A stretch of DNA of 64,000 nucleotides from Geodermatophilus saharensis (GTDB lineage Bacteria; Actinomycetota; Actinomycetes; Mycobacteriales; Geodermatophilaceae): NCBI RefSeq assembly GCF_900188205.1, contig NZ_FZOH01000009.1, positions 62,001-126,000 of the forward strand, in the 5' to 3' direction. Each line of letters opens with the position of its first letter. Position 1 is the first letter of the stretch. A program made the position numbers and the translations under genes. Under the pieces are notes generated by a model. The model was given only the letters and a program-made list of their open reading frames with translations. It searched no databases and was not told the DNA's origin. Positions 25,570 through 34,061 of this stretch are shown in pieces.

Positions 25570-25603
25570 CCCGCGGAGGGAGGGCGTGCCCTCCCTCCGC
25601 GGG
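25570..25603. terminator. Strong bidirectional hairpin terminator
   Basis: A perfect 16-bp inverted repeat with a 2-base centre (CCCGCGGAGGGAGGGC-GT-GCCCTCCCTCCGCGGG) lies between the convergent MDR and SDR genes, 9 bases from one stop and 6 from the other. It lacks a T-run, but stem strength and position argue for a shared terminator. Confidence 0.8.
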
Positions 25604-25608
25604 TCCCG

Positions 25609-26457
25609 TCAGGCCTGGTGCGGGATCTTGTACGCCGCCATGGCACCGGCGTCGATCACCATCGTCGTCCCGGTGACGTAGCGGGACTCGTCGGAGGCCA
25701 GGTACAGGATCGCGTTGCTGACGTCGACCGCCTCGATCCAGGGGATCGGCAGGGCGTTGAGCGGCTTGAACGCCTCTACCGCCTCCTCGCGGCTGACCCC
25801 CTGGCGCCCGGTGAACAGCTCGTAGGTGGCCGGGTTCTGCACCATCGGGGTGTCCACGGTCGTGGGGTGCACCGAGTTGACCCGGATCATGTGCGGCGCC
25901 AGCTCGACGGCGAGCACCCGCATGAGACCGGTCACCCCGTGCTTGGCGGCGGTGTAGTGGGCCAGGTTGGGATAGGCCATCAGCCCGGCCGCGGAACTCG
26001 TGAGGACGATCGAGCCGCCCTGTCCGCGCTCGACCATCGACGGCGCCGCCGCCTTGACCGTCTTCCACACCCCGGTCAGGTTGACGTCGACGACGTCCTG
26101 CCACTGCTCCTCGGTGAGCTCGAGGGCGGGGGCCATGCTGCCGATCCCGGCGTTCGCGCAGACGACGTCGATGTGTCCGAACTGGGACAGCCCCTCGTCG
26201 ACCACGCGCTGCAGCGCGCCGAGATCCCGGACGTCGGCCTGCTGGGCGACGATCCGCCGGTCGAGCGCCTCGACCGCCTTGACCGTCTCCCGCAGGTCGG
26301 CCTCGGTCGCACCCGGGAAGGGCACCGTGGCGATGTCCTGGCAGATGTCCACCGCGATGACGTCGGCGCCCTCCTCCGCCAGGCGGATGGCGTGGGCGCG
26401 GCCCTGCCCGCGCGCGGCACCGGTGATGAAGGCGACCTTCCCCTCGACCCGTCCCAC
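25609..26457 (-). CDS. Mycofactocin-type SDR oxidoreductase
   Basis: A 282-residue SDR. GRVEGKVAFITGAARGQGRAHAIRLAEEGADVIAVDIC is characteristic of the mycofactocin-dependent subfamily (TIGR03971), which holds its NAD tightly and passes electrons to the peptide-derived cofactor mycofactocin. NAG (near 103), SSAAG and HYTAAKHG supply Asn, Ser, Tyr and Lys of the active site, and HPTTVDTPMVQ is also typical. The GTG at 26457 is chosen because GGAGGGGG lies just upstream. An ATG at 26484 is possible but has no such site. No mycofactocin maturation genes are in the window, so they must be elsewhere if the assignment holds. The substrate is probably an alcohol. Confidence 0.85.
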   Translation of the reverse strand: MGRVEGKVAFITGAARGQGRAHAIRLAEEGADVIAVDICQDIATVPFPGATEADLRETVKAVEALDRRIVAQQADVRDLGALQRVVDEGLSQFGHIDVVCANAGIGSMAPALELTEEQWQDVVDVNLTGVWKTVKAAAPSMVERGQGGSIVLTSSAAGLMAYPNLAHYTAAKHGVTGLMRVLAVELAPHMIRVNSVHPTTVDTPMVQNPATYELFTGRQGVSREEAVEAFKPLNALPIPWIEAVDVSNAILYLASDESRYVTGTTMVIDAGAMAAYKIPHQA

Positions 26458-26554
26458 GGGAACCCCCTCCGTCGCGGGGTGCACCCCGGTGGCGACCCCG
26501 GTGCCGGATGACTGTGATCCGGCTCGCAGGAGGGGTCAAGCCCCGGCCACGGGG

Positions 26555-27171
26555 TCAGCGCGCCTCGGGGTCGGCGCCGAGGACCGCCCGGCCGCCGTCG
26601 ACGGGGAGGACGGCGCCGCTGACGAAGGCCGCGGCCGGGGACAGCAGGAACGCCACGACGTCGGCGACCTCGGCCGGCGTGCCGACCCGCCCCAGCGGGT
26701 GGAGGGTGGCGAGCTCCGCGTCGACCGCGGGGTGCGCGGCCCGGAACTCCTCGAGCCGGTCGGTGGCGACCGTGCCCAGCGCGACGGCGTTGGCCCGGAT
26801 CCCGTCCGGCCGTGCGCCAGGAAGTGGCGGACGGCGACCGAGCAGCTGGTGAGCGCCAGGGCCAGGTTCGCGGTGACCAGGGCGAGCACCTCGGCGGCGG
26901 GGGCCGAGGCGAGCGAGGCGTCGCGGAAGACCGCGGCGTTGGCCACCCACCCGGTCAGCGGGCCGGCCGACTCCGCCAGGGCGGCCGCGCGGGCGGCGAC
27001 CTCCGGGTCGCGCGCGTCGCCGCCGACCAGCCGTACCCGCTCGTGCGTCCCGCCCAGGTCGGTGGCGGTGTCCACCACGACCACCTCGCCGTCGGCGGCC
27101 AACCGCTCGGCGACGGCCCGCCCGACGCCCTGCGCTCCGCCGGTCACGACCGACGACGGCCGGGTCGCCAC
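26555..27171 (-). pseudogene. SDR pseudogene with internal deletion of the active site
   Basis: From the GTG at 27171 the frame reads RPSSVVTGGAQGVGRAVAERL, then WVANAAVFRDAS and SVAVRHFLAHG, a normal SDR first half. At about 26803-26818 the homology jumps to another frame as PDGIRANAVALGTVATDRL and ends in FVSGAVLPVDGG at 26555. About 45 residues that should hold the catalytic Ser and YxxxK motif are missing, and the frame shifts by one. The encoded protein would read out of frame and lack activity. The gene begins one base after the VWA stop, so it sits at the end of the moxR operon. Confidence 0.8.
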
Positions 27172-27172
27172 G

Positions 27173-28132
27173 TCAGAACAGGCGCTGCAGGCGCCAGGCC
27201 GCCAGGCCCAGCCCGCCGAAGAGCAGCAGCGTGGCGATGCGCACGAACCAGTGCGAGACGTCCTGCGGCTCGGTGGTGTACCCGATCTGGCTGCCGAGGT
27301 CGTCGTAGACGGCCTCGAGCTCGGCGCGGGTGCGGGCCTCGTTGTACTGGCCGCCGGTGTCCTCGGCGATCTGCCGCAGCGCGTCGCGGTCGATCGGCAC
27401 CGGCGTCACCTCGCCGCCGATCTCGATCGAGCCGTAGTCGGTGCCGAACGCGATCGTCGAGACCGGCACCCCGGCGCCCTGCGCGGCGGCGATCGCCTGG
27501 GTGTTCTCCCGGCCCACGGTGTTGTAGCCGTCGGACAGCAGCAGGATCCGCGCCGGCGGCAGCTCCTCGTCCTCCCCCACGTCGAGGGTGGACTGGAAGG
27601 TGCTGATCGCGGTGAGCGAGGTGAAGATCGCCTCACCGATCGCCGTCGCCTCCGACAGCTCCAGGTTGGCGATGGCCCCGCGCACCTGGTCGCGGTCGGT
27701 CGTGGGCGTCACCAGGGTCGAGGCGGTGCCGGAGAACGACACCAGCCCGAGGTTGATCCGCTCCGGGAGGATGTCGACGAAGTCCGAGGCGGCGTCCTTC
27801 ATCGCCTCGAACCGGCTGGGCTCGATGTCCTCGGCCTGCATCGACAGCGAGACGTCGAGCGCCAGGACGACGGTGGCGGTCTCCCGCGGCACCCGCACCT
27901 CGGTGCTCGGCTGCGCCAGGGACAGCACCAGGCCCAGCAGCGCGGCCAGGGTCAGGCCGAAGGCGACGTGCCGCACCCAGCCGGCCCGCTTGGGGAGCAG
28001 CCCGGCGGCCAGCCCGGTCTGGGAGAACCGGGCGGCGTACACCCGCCGGCGCAGCTGCTTGACCACGTACAGCGCGGCCAGCGCGACGGCGGGGACGAGT
28101 GCGAGCAGCCACAGCGGTGACTGGAAACTCAC
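27173..28132 (-). CDS. VWA-domain membrane protein (BatA/Rv1481-like)
   Basis: A 319-residue membrane protein. Two N-terminal helices (PLWLLALVPAVALAALYVV and HVAFGLTLAALLGLVLSLA) precede a von Willebrand A domain at about 88-270 with an intact MIDAS: DVSLSM (near 93), a conserved Thr in TPTTDRDQ and LLLSDG near 198. One helix closes the C-terminus (FVRIATLLLFGGLGLAAW). MoxR-associated VWA proteins act with a MoxR AAA+ ATPase and DUF58 protein in stress or envelope functions. It lies 28 bases after the DUF58 gene. The GTG start gives the conserved FQSPLWLLAL beginning. Equivalent of mycobacterial Rv1481. Confidence 0.9.
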   Translation of the reverse strand: MSFQSPLWLLALVPAVALAALYVVKQLRRRVYAARFSQTGLAAGLLPKRAGWVRHVAFGLTLAALLGLVLSLAQPSTEVRVPRETATVVLALDVSLSMQAEDIEPSRFEAMKDAASDFVDILPERINLGLVSFSGTASTLVTPTTDRDQVRGAIANLELSEATAIGEAIFTSLTAISTFQSTLDVGEDEELPPARILLLSDGYNTVGRENTQAIAAAQGAGVPVSTIAFGTDYGSIEIGGEVTPVPIDRDALRQIAEDTGGQYNEARTRAELEAVYDDLGSQIGYTTEPQDVSHWFVRIATLLLFGGLGLAAWRLQRLF

Positions 28133-28160
28133 GAGCGGACCTCTCTGGGGTTCGGGGCGG

Positions 28161-29228
28161 TCACCGCGACGCCCCTCCGGAGCCGGCGCGCCGGCGGTCG
28201 GCGACGAACCGGACGACGTCCATCAGCCAGTCGCGGTCGGTGCGCAGCTGCAGGTGACCGGCGCCGGCCCGGCGCAGCGCGGCGGCGATCGCGCGCCGCT
28301 GCTCGGCCGCGCCCTCGGCGAACCGGGCGCGGAACCCCGGGTCGCCGGTGGGCACCTCCAGGGTCTGCCCGGACTCGGGGTCGCGCACCGTGAGCAGGCC
28401 GACGTCGGGCAGCTCGAGCTCGCGCGGGTCGACCACCTCGATGCCCAGCAGCTCGTGGCGGGCGCCGAGCCCGCGCAGCGGGCGCTCCCAGTCCAGGTCG
28501 CCGAGGAAGTCGGAGACCACGACCACCAGCCCGCGGCGGCGCGGCGGGCGGCGCAGCGTCTCCAGCGCCGCGGCGAGGTCGCCGCGGCGGCCGGTGGCGG
28601 CCCGCGGCGTGCCGACCACCCCGCGCAGCAGACGGTCGGCGGCCAGCCGGCCGGCCTGCGCCGGGTACCGGTCCACCCGCTCGCCGGTGGTGACGACGGC
28701 GCCGAGCCGGTTGCCGCCGCGCACGGTGAGGTGGCTGACCGCGGCGAGCCCGGCGATGGCGAGGTCGCGCTTGTCGCACAGCCCGGTGCCGAAGTCGAGG
28801 CTGGCCGACAGGTCGACCACGGCCCAGGTCTCCAGCTCGCGGTCGGCGATCGTCTCGCGGACGTGCGGCACCTGGGTGCGGGCGGTGACCGGCCAGTCCA
28901 TCCGCCGGACGTCGTCGCCGGGGTGGTAGGTGCGCGAGTCGCCGGCCTCGCTGCCCGAGCCGGGGACCAGCCCGAGGTGGTCACCCTGCAGCAGCCCGTC
29001 GAGCCGCCGCCGGACGGTGAGCTCCAGCCGCTGCAGGAGCACGTCGGCCGGACCCTCGCCGAAGTGGGGAGGTGCGGCGTCGCCGTCGCCGGGGTCGATC
29101 CCCGAGCCGGGGGTGCCGCCACCCGACGGCGCGACGGCCACCGGTGCGGCGGCCGTCGGTGCGGCGGCCGTCGCCGCCCCCGCCGCGGCGGGCTCCTGAG
29201 CCCGCGCGCGGCCGCGACGCCGGATCAC
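28161..29228 (-). CDS. DUF58 domain protein (MoxR operon)
   Basis: A 355-residue protein. Residues 1-50 are Ala/Pro/Gly-rich linker. From about 60 a DUF58 region follows with LELTVRRRLDGLLQGDHLGLVPGSG and the signature SRTYHPGDDVRRMDWPVTART near 96. It ends in a VWA-like half (VVDLSASLDFGT near 138, VVVVSDFLGDL near 232). Proteins of this kind accompany MoxR ATPases and VWA proteins, probably as adaptors in chaperone or envelope complexes. The GTG overlaps the moxR stop (GTGA), so translation is coupled. Equivalent of Rv1480. Confidence 0.9.
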   Translation of the reverse strand: MIRRRGRARAQEPAAAGAATAAAPTAAAPVAVAPSGGGTPGSGIDPGDGDAAPPHFGEGPADVLLQRLELTVRRRLDGLLQGDHLGLVPGSGSEAGDSRTYHPGDDVRRMDWPVTARTQVPHVRETIADRELETWAVVDLSASLDFGTGLCDKRDLAIAGLAAVSHLTVRGGNRLGAVVTTGERVDRYPAQAGRLAADRLLRGVVGTPRAATGRRGDLAAALETLRRPPRRRGLVVVVSDFLGDLDWERPLRGLGARHELLGIEVVDPRELELPDVGLLTVRDPESGQTLEVPTGDPGFRARFAEGAAEQRRAIAAALRRAGAGHLQLRTDRDWLMDVVRFVADRRRAGSGGASR

Positions 29229-30523
29229 GCCTGCGGAGCGCCCGGGACGTGGCCGTTGCCGCCCGGCGCACCGGCGCCGGGCCGGCCGTTCTGCACCGGA
29301 CCGTTCGGGGGCACCACCCCGCCGGGGCCGGCCGGGCCGGTCGGCACCGGGCCGCCGGGCACGGGACCGGCCGGGTACCCGGGCGGGCCGTAGGGCGCCA
29401 CGCCCTGGGGCGGGCCGTACTGCGGCGCGCCGGGCGGCGGGACCGCCGGGCCGCCTGGCGCGGCCGGGCCGTAACCGGCGGCCCGCTGGCGCGGGGTGAC
29501 CTGCGGCAGCGGCACCGTCTGCAGGATCCGCTTGACCACGTGGTCGGCCGGCACGCCGTCGGCGAGCGCGTCGTAGGAGAGCACCAGCCGGTGGCGCAGC
29601 ACGTCGGCGGTGACGTCGAGGACGTCCTGCGGCAGCACGTAGTCGCGGCCGCGGACCAGGGCCAGCGCCCGGCCGGCGGCGATCAGCCCCAGCGAGGCGC
29701 GGGGGCTGGCGCCGTAGGACACCCACGAGGCGACGTCGTCCATGCCGTGCTCGCGCGGCTGCCGGGTGGCGACGACGAGCCGGACGACGTAGTCGACCAG
29801 CGCGTGGTGCACGAAGACCTGCGAGGCGGTGCGCTGCATGCGGCGCAGGTCCTCCGGGCCCAGGACGGTCTCGGCCTGCGGCGGCGTCGAGCCCATCCGG
29901 TAGATGATCTCGCGCTCCTCCTCCGGGCTCGGGTAGTCGACGAGCACCTTCATGAGGAAGCGGTCGCGCTGGGCCTCGGGCAGCGGGTAGACGCCCTCGG
30001 ACTCGATCGGGTTCTGGGTGGCCAGCACGAGGAAGGGGTCGGGCAGCGGGTGGGTGACGCCGCCGATGGACACCTGCCGCTCCGCCATGACCTCCAGCAG
30101 CGCCGACTGCACCTTGGCCGGCGCGCGGTTGATCTCGTCGGTGAGGACGAAGTTGGCGAACACCGGGCCCAGCTCGGTGTCGAAGGCGTCCTGCCCGGCC
30201 TTGTAGATGCGGGTGCCGAGGATGTCGGCCGGCACCAGGTCGGGCGTGAACTGCAGCCGGGCGAACTTCCCCCCGACGACGGTGGCCAGCGTCTCGACGG
30301 CGAGGGTCTTGGCCACGCCCGGGACGCCCTCGAGGAGCACGTGCCCGCGGGCGAGGAGGGCGACCAGCATCCGCTCGACCAGGCGGTCCTGGCCCACGAT
30401 GACCCGCTTGATCTCGAACAGCGCCCGTTCCAGCCGCGCGGCGTCCGCCGACGGCGGGACCGGGGCACCGGCCGCGGCGGTGGCGCCGGCGGGCTTGTCG
30501 AGAGGGGTGCTGGCGGTGGTCAC
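29225..30523 (-). CDS. moxR: MoxR family AAA+ ATPase
   Basis: A 432-residue AAA+ protein. GVPGVAKT (67-74) is Walker A, LTDEINRAP (127-135) is Walker B, and ATQNPIESEGVYPLPEAQRDRF supplies sensor 1 and the arginine-finger region. The lid domain ends near 345. It is followed by about 85 residues rich in Pro, Gly and Tyr (YGPPGYPAGPVPGGP and similar), an unusually long disordered tail. MoxR ATPases act as chaperones for protein complexes. The GTG at 30523 is chosen because GAGGAG lies seven bases upstream; earlier in-frame sequence is Arg/Pro-rich. First gene of the moxR-DUF58-VWA operon, equivalent of Rv1479. Confidence 0.92.
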   Translation of the reverse strand: MTTASTPLDKPAGATAAAGAPVPPSADAARLERALFEIKRVIVGQDRLVERMLVALLARGHVLLEGVPGVAKTLAVETLATVVGGKFARLQFTPDLVPADILGTRIYKAGQDAFDTELGPVFANFVLTDEINRAPAKVQSALLEVMAERQVSIGGVTHPLPDPFLVLATQNPIESEGVYPLPEAQRDRFLMKVLVDYPSPEEEREIIYRMGSTPPQAETVLGPEDLRRMQRTASQVFVHHALVDYVVRLVVATRQPREHGMDDVASWVSYGASPRASLGLIAAGRALALVRGRDYVLPQDVLDVTADVLRHRLVLSYDALADGVPADHVVKRILQTVPLPQVTPRQRAAGYGPAAPGGPAVPPPGAPQYGPPQGVAPYGPPGYPAGPVPGGPVPTGPAGPGGVVPPNGPVQNGRPGAGAPGGNGHVPGAPQA

Positions 30524-30825
30524 GAGGCTCCTCGGGTGCCGGTTCGCGGCCTCCGGATCCGGAGCGGGGCTCCCCGGGAGGCCGGTGACGGGGCCTGCCG
30601 CCCGTCCCGCGGCCAGTGTCCCACCCCGGCCTGGGGATCCGTCCGGCGTGCGCGGCGCCGCGCCGCGCCGGGTGTCGGGCGGGACACGCCGGGGAAGGAC
30701 ACCGACGCGCCGTCGGAGCACGTCCGTCCCCCTGCACCTCGCGCCCGTCGGCTGCTAGCGTGTGCGCTGCGTCGGGCAGCTCCCCCCGTGGCTGCCCGAC
30801 GCCCTACTGTCCCGACCGGTGCGGC
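30524..30825. other. Non-coding gap between the RipA-like gene and moxR
   Basis: This 302-base stretch has no credible gene. It contains the hairpin at 30769-30802 described separately. The rest, including an Arg/Pro-coding run between 30560 and 30720, is GC-rich sequence without a recognised site. A moxR promoter is expected here, but I cannot place it. Confidence 0.5.
30769..30802 (-). terminator. Hairpin after the RipA-like gene
   Basis: GCGTCGGGCAGC and GCTGCCCGACGC form a perfect 12-bp stem with a 10-base loop, 24 bases downstream of the NlpC/P60 stop. There is no T-run. Stem strength and position make it the likely terminator of that gene, separating it from moxR. Confidence 0.7.
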
Positions 30826-32235
30826 TCAGGCCGACGGCCGGACCGCCCCGAAGTAGCTGCTGCCGAACCACATCGGCGCCACCTTGACGACGTCGCCGCT
30901 CTGCGGGGCGTGCACCACCTTGCCGTCGCCGATGTAGAGCGCCACGTGGTAGATCGACAGGTACGAGCTGCCCGAGCCCCAGAAGACCAGGTCACCGGGG
31001 CGCAGGTCGCCCCGCGCGACGGTCTTGCCGCGGTTGTTCCACCACTGGTCGCGGCTGGTGCCGCCGATCTGGATGCCGGCGCGGGCGTAGGCGTACTGGG
31101 TCAGCCCCGAGCAGTCGAAGCCCCAGATGCGGGTGTCCGGCGGGATGCCGTAGCTCGGGCCGTTGCTGCCGCCGCCGCCCCAGCTGTAGGGCAGGCCGCG
31201 CTGGGACAGCGCCGCGTCGATGGCCCGCTGCGCCGCCGAGGCCGACGGCGCACCGGCGGAGGTCGACGCCGGCGGCGCCGGGGTGCCCGCCGACGAGCCG
31301 GAGGAACCCGACGAGCCCGACGACCCCGAGGGCGTGCTCGGCGCGGACGGCGCCGGAGCGGACGGTGCGGACGGGGCGGGCGCGGGCGCGCTGCTCGACG
31401 GGGCGGCCTGCGGGGCGGGCGCGGCCGGGGGCGCCGGCGCCGGGCGCGACGCCGCCGCCCGGGCGGCCTCGGCAGCCGCGGCCGCGGCGGCCTCGGCGGC
31501 GTCCTGCTCCTGCTGGAGCTCGGTGACCTCCTGGCCGGCGGCCGCGGCCTGGGCGGCGAGCTCGTCGCGCTGCCCGGTGAGGGCAGCGGTCTGCTCGCGG
31601 GCGGCCAGCTCCTGGGCCTGCGCGCCCTCGAGGGCCGCGGCGGCCTGGGCCTGCAGCCCCTCGGCCCGCGCCGAGGCCGACTGCGCGTCCTGCTGGGCGA
31701 CGACGGCCTGCTCCTGCAGGGCGACGAGCTCGCCGACGACGTCGACGCGGTGGGTGCCGGCCGCCTCGAGCAGCGCGGCGCGCTCGATCAGCTGCGCGGG
31801 GCCGCCGGCCGACAGCAGCGCCGCGGTGCCGGGCGCGGTGCTGCCCTGGATGTAGGTGTCGCGGGCGTAGTCGGCCACCTGGGCCCGGCCGGTGGCGACC
31901 TCGGCGTCGGCCTGCGCGGCGGCGGCCGTGGCGGCCTCGGCGGCGTCGCGGGCGGCCTCGTAGGCGGCCTGTGTCTCCTCGTAGTCCTGCAGCGCGATCT
32001 GCGCGTCCTGGTGCGCGGTCGCCGCGGCCGCCTCGGCCTCGGCCAGCTGCGCGCTGAGCACGCCGACCTGCGCGGCGGCGGCGTCGCGGGCGGCCTCGGC
32101 GGCGGCGATCTCCTCGTCGGTGGGCGCGGCGGTGGCCGTGCCGGGGGTGAGGCCGGCGACGGTGAGCCCGGCCAGCGCCGTCCCCACCACCCGCAGCGCC
32201 CAGCGGTGATGTCGCGTGCGCGTTCCCGTTCCCAC
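30826..32235 (-). CDS. Secreted NlpC/P60 peptidoglycan endopeptidase (RipA-like)
   Basis: A 469-residue secreted cell-wall hydrolase. A signal peptide (ALRVVGTALAGLTVAGLTPGTATAA) is followed by an Ala/Gln/Glu-rich coiled coil at about 40-255. A Pro/Ser-rich linker with repeated GSS (about 255-345) leads to an NlpC/P60 domain (350-469). Catalytic residues are the Cys in IWGFDCSGLTQYAYARAG and the His in IYHVALYIGDGKVVHAP. It should cut the D-Glu to diaminopimelate bond in stem peptides during division, with the coiled coil restraining activity. The GTG at 32235 is used because GGGAGGGG lies upstream. It neighbours moxR as ripA does in mycobacteria. Confidence 0.9.
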   Translation of the reverse strand: MGTGTRTRHHRWALRVVGTALAGLTVAGLTPGTATAAPTDEEIAAAEAARDAAAAQVGVLSAQLAEAEAAAATAHQDAQIALQDYEETQAAYEAARDAAEAATAAAAQADAEVATGRAQVADYARDTYIQGSTAPGTAALLSAGGPAQLIERAALLEAAGTHRVDVVGELVALQEQAVVAQQDAQSASARAEGLQAQAAAALEGAQAQELAAREQTAALTGQRDELAAQAAAAGQEVTELQQEQDAAEAAAAAAAEAARAAASRPAPAPPAAPAPQAAPSSSAPAPAPSAPSAPAPSAPSTPSGSSGSSGSSGSSAGTPAPPASTSAGAPSASAAQRAIDAALSQRGLPYSWGGGGSNGPSYGIPPDTRIWGFDCSGLTQYAYARAGIQIGGTSRDQWWNNRGKTVARGDLRPGDLVFWGSGSSYLSIYHVALYIGDGKVVHAPQSGDVVKVAPMWFGSSYFGAVRPSA

Positions 32236-32303
32236 GTGCCGACCCCTCCCGGTGCGCCGGCGTCGCACACCGGGCGCTGGTCTCCGGGCGCCCGTCCGGG
32301 CGC

Positions 32304-32334
32304 CACCCGGACCGGGGATCGACCGGTCCGGGTG
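32304..32334 (-). terminator. Long hairpin between fadD-like and RipA-like genes
   Basis: CACCCGGACCGG and CCGGTCCGGGTG form a perfect 12-bp stem with a 7-base loop. It is 60 bases after the acyl-CoA synthetase stop and 69 bases before the RipA-like start, so it could end the first transcript or sit in the leader of the second. Confidence 0.6.
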
Positions 32335-32360
32335 ACCTCCGGAGGGGTCGGCGGGCCGAT

Positions 32361-32378
32361 CTCCCCCTCAGGGGGGAG
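32361..32378 (-). terminator. Hairpin directly after the acyl-CoA synthetase gene
   Basis: CTCCCC and GGGGAG pair around a short centre 16 bases downstream of the acyl-CoA synthetase stop. It is a weaker stem than the one at 32304-32334, and the two may act in tandem. Confidence 0.45.
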
Positions 32379-32393
32379 GAAGGCCGTCCCTCC

Positions 32394-33929
32394 CTAGCTC
32401 ACCTGCCGCCCGCCGGCCTGCCAGAAGGGCTCGCGCAGCTTGAACTTCTGGATCTTGCCGGTGGCGGTGCGGGCCAGCGCATCGCGGAACTCGACCCGCT
32501 TGGGCGTCTTGTACCCGGCCAGCCGCGACCGGCAGTGGGCGATGATCTCCTCGGCGGTGGCGCTCTGGCCCTCACCGAGCACGACGATCGCGGTCACCAG
32601 CTCGCCCCACTTCTCGTCGGGGATGCCGATGACGGCGACCTCGGCCACGGCCGGGTGGCTGAAGACGGCGTCCTCGACCTCGATGGAGGAGACGTTCTCG
32701 CCGCCGGTGATGATCACGTCCTTCTTGCGGTCGGAGATGGTCAGGTAGCCGCCGTCGTCGATGCTGCCGCCGTCGCCGGTGTGGAACCAGCCGCCCTCCA
32801 GCGCCTCGGCCGAGGCGTCGGGGTTGTCCCAGTAGCCGGCCAGGACGGTGTTGCCCCGGGCGAGCACCTCGCCGGAGTCGCTGACCGCCAGCCGGGTGCC
32901 CAGCGCCGGGACGCCGGCGCGCGAGAGCCGCTGCGCGCGCTCCTCGCGCGGGAGCTCGTCGTACTCCGCGCGGGGCCGGTTGATGGTCAGCAGCGGCGCG
33001 GTCTCGGTGAGGCCGTAGATCTGGTTGAACTCCCAGCCGAGCTCGGCCTCCACGCGGGCGATGGTCTTCGACGGCGGCGGGGCGCCGGCGACGACGATCC
33101 GCACCCGGTCCCGGCCGGGGATCTCCCCGTCCCAGGTGGCGGCGGCCTCGAGGACGGCGTTCCAGACGGCGGGGGCGCCGGCCATCATCGTGACGCCGTG
33201 CCGCTCGACGCGGCGCAGGATCTCCGCGCCGTCGACCTTGCGCAGCACCACCTGGCGGGCGCCGACGCCGGCCATCGTGTAGGGCAGCCCCCAGCCGTTG
33301 CAGTGGAACATCGGCAGCGTGTGCAGGTAGACGTCGCGGTCGCTGACCTGCATGTGCATGCCGAAGGTGACCGCGTTGACCCAGATGTTGCGGTGGGTCA
33401 TCTGCACGCCCTTGGGCCGCGCCGTCGTGCCGCTGGTGTAGTTGATCGTGGCGGTGGCGTCCTCGTCGGGTTCTCCCCACGGCCGCGGCTCGGCGTCGAA
33501 GGCCAGCAGCTGCTCGTACTCCTCGCCGGTGCCGAACCGGTGCTCGGCCTGCACGGCCTTGAGCGAGGTCTCCAGCTCCGGGTCGACCAGCAGCACGCGC
33601 GCGCCGCTGTGCCCGACGATGTAGGAGACCTCCTCGGGGTTGAGCCGGAAGTTGACCGGCACCGCCACCCGGCCCGACGACGGGACCGCCAGCAGCACCT
33701 CCAGCAGCCGGGCGGCGTTGTGGCTGACGATCGCCACCCGCTCGCCCTCCCCCACCCCGAGGGCGTCGAGGCCGGCCTGCAGCGCGCGGCCGCGGCGGGC
33801 GAACTCGCGCCAGGTGGTCTCGCCCACCGACGGCGCGGGCTGGTCCGGCTCGTCGACGACGCCGATCCGGTCGCCGTAGACGAGCTCGGCGCGGTCGAGG
33901 AAGTCGCGGGTGGTCAGGGGCACGCGCAT
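32394..33929 (-). CDS. AMP-forming acyl-CoA synthetase (FadD-like)
   Basis: A 511-residue adenylate-forming enzyme that activates a carboxylic acid to acyl-AMP and acyl-CoA. NYTSGTTARPKGV near 167 is the phosphate loop. QIYGLTETAPLLT near 298, GWFHTGDGGSIDDGGYL near 388 and SDRKKDVIITGGENVSS near 406 are adenylate-site motifs. TATGKIQKF near 495 carries the C-terminal catalytic Lys, the residue acylated in regulated relatives. MFHCNGWGLPYTM resembles medium- and long-chain enzymes. The ATG at 33929 follows GGGAG. It lies in the same direction as, and 132 bases after, the sirtuin cluster, which suggests possible deacylation control. Confidence 0.9.
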   Translation of the reverse strand: MRVPLTTRDFLDRAELVYGDRIGVVDEPDQPAPSVGETTWREFARRGRALQAGLDALGVGEGERVAIVSHNAARLLEVLLAVPSSGRVAVPVNFRLNPEEVSYIVGHSGARVLLVDPELETSLKAVQAEHRFGTGEEYEQLLAFDAEPRPWGEPDEDATATINYTSGTTARPKGVQMTHRNIWVNAVTFGMHMQVSDRDVYLHTLPMFHCNGWGLPYTMAGVGARQVVLRKVDGAEILRRVERHGVTMMAGAPAVWNAVLEAAATWDGEIPGRDRVRIVVAGAPPPSKTIARVEAELGWEFNQIYGLTETAPLLTINRPRAEYDELPREERAQRLSRAGVPALGTRLAVSDSGEVLARGNTVLAGYWDNPDASAEALEGGWFHTGDGGSIDDGGYLTISDRKKDVIITGGENVSSIEVEDAVFSHPAVAEVAVIGIPDEKWGELVTAIVVLGEGQSATAEEIIAHCRSRLAGYKTPKRVEFRDALARTATGKIQKFKLREPFWQAGGRQVS

Positions 33930-34061
33930 GCCGGGCTCCCGGTGGCCAGGGCCGACCGGGGAGGCCGGTCGACCGCTCGACGTGGTCCCCGTCACGCTAG
34001 CCGCCTCCGCGACGATCAGGTGACCTGATCGCGCAGCGTCCTCCCGCACGGGAGGACGGCG

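Noticed and set aside
27173..30523. Methanol dehydrogenase operon suggested by the moxR name
   Set aside because: No dehydrogenase is nearby. The MoxR-DUF58-VWA set is common in actinobacteria without methanol use.
31280..31400. Short direct repeats (GSS and AP codons) in the RipA-like linker as a CRISPR-like array
   Set aside because: They are coding repeats of a Pro/Ser/Gly linker with no spacers of constant length.
32236..32393. ydaO-type riboswitch before the RipA-like gene
   Set aside because: Such a riboswitch controls related genes in actinobacteria, but I found no consensus core, only GC-rich stems.
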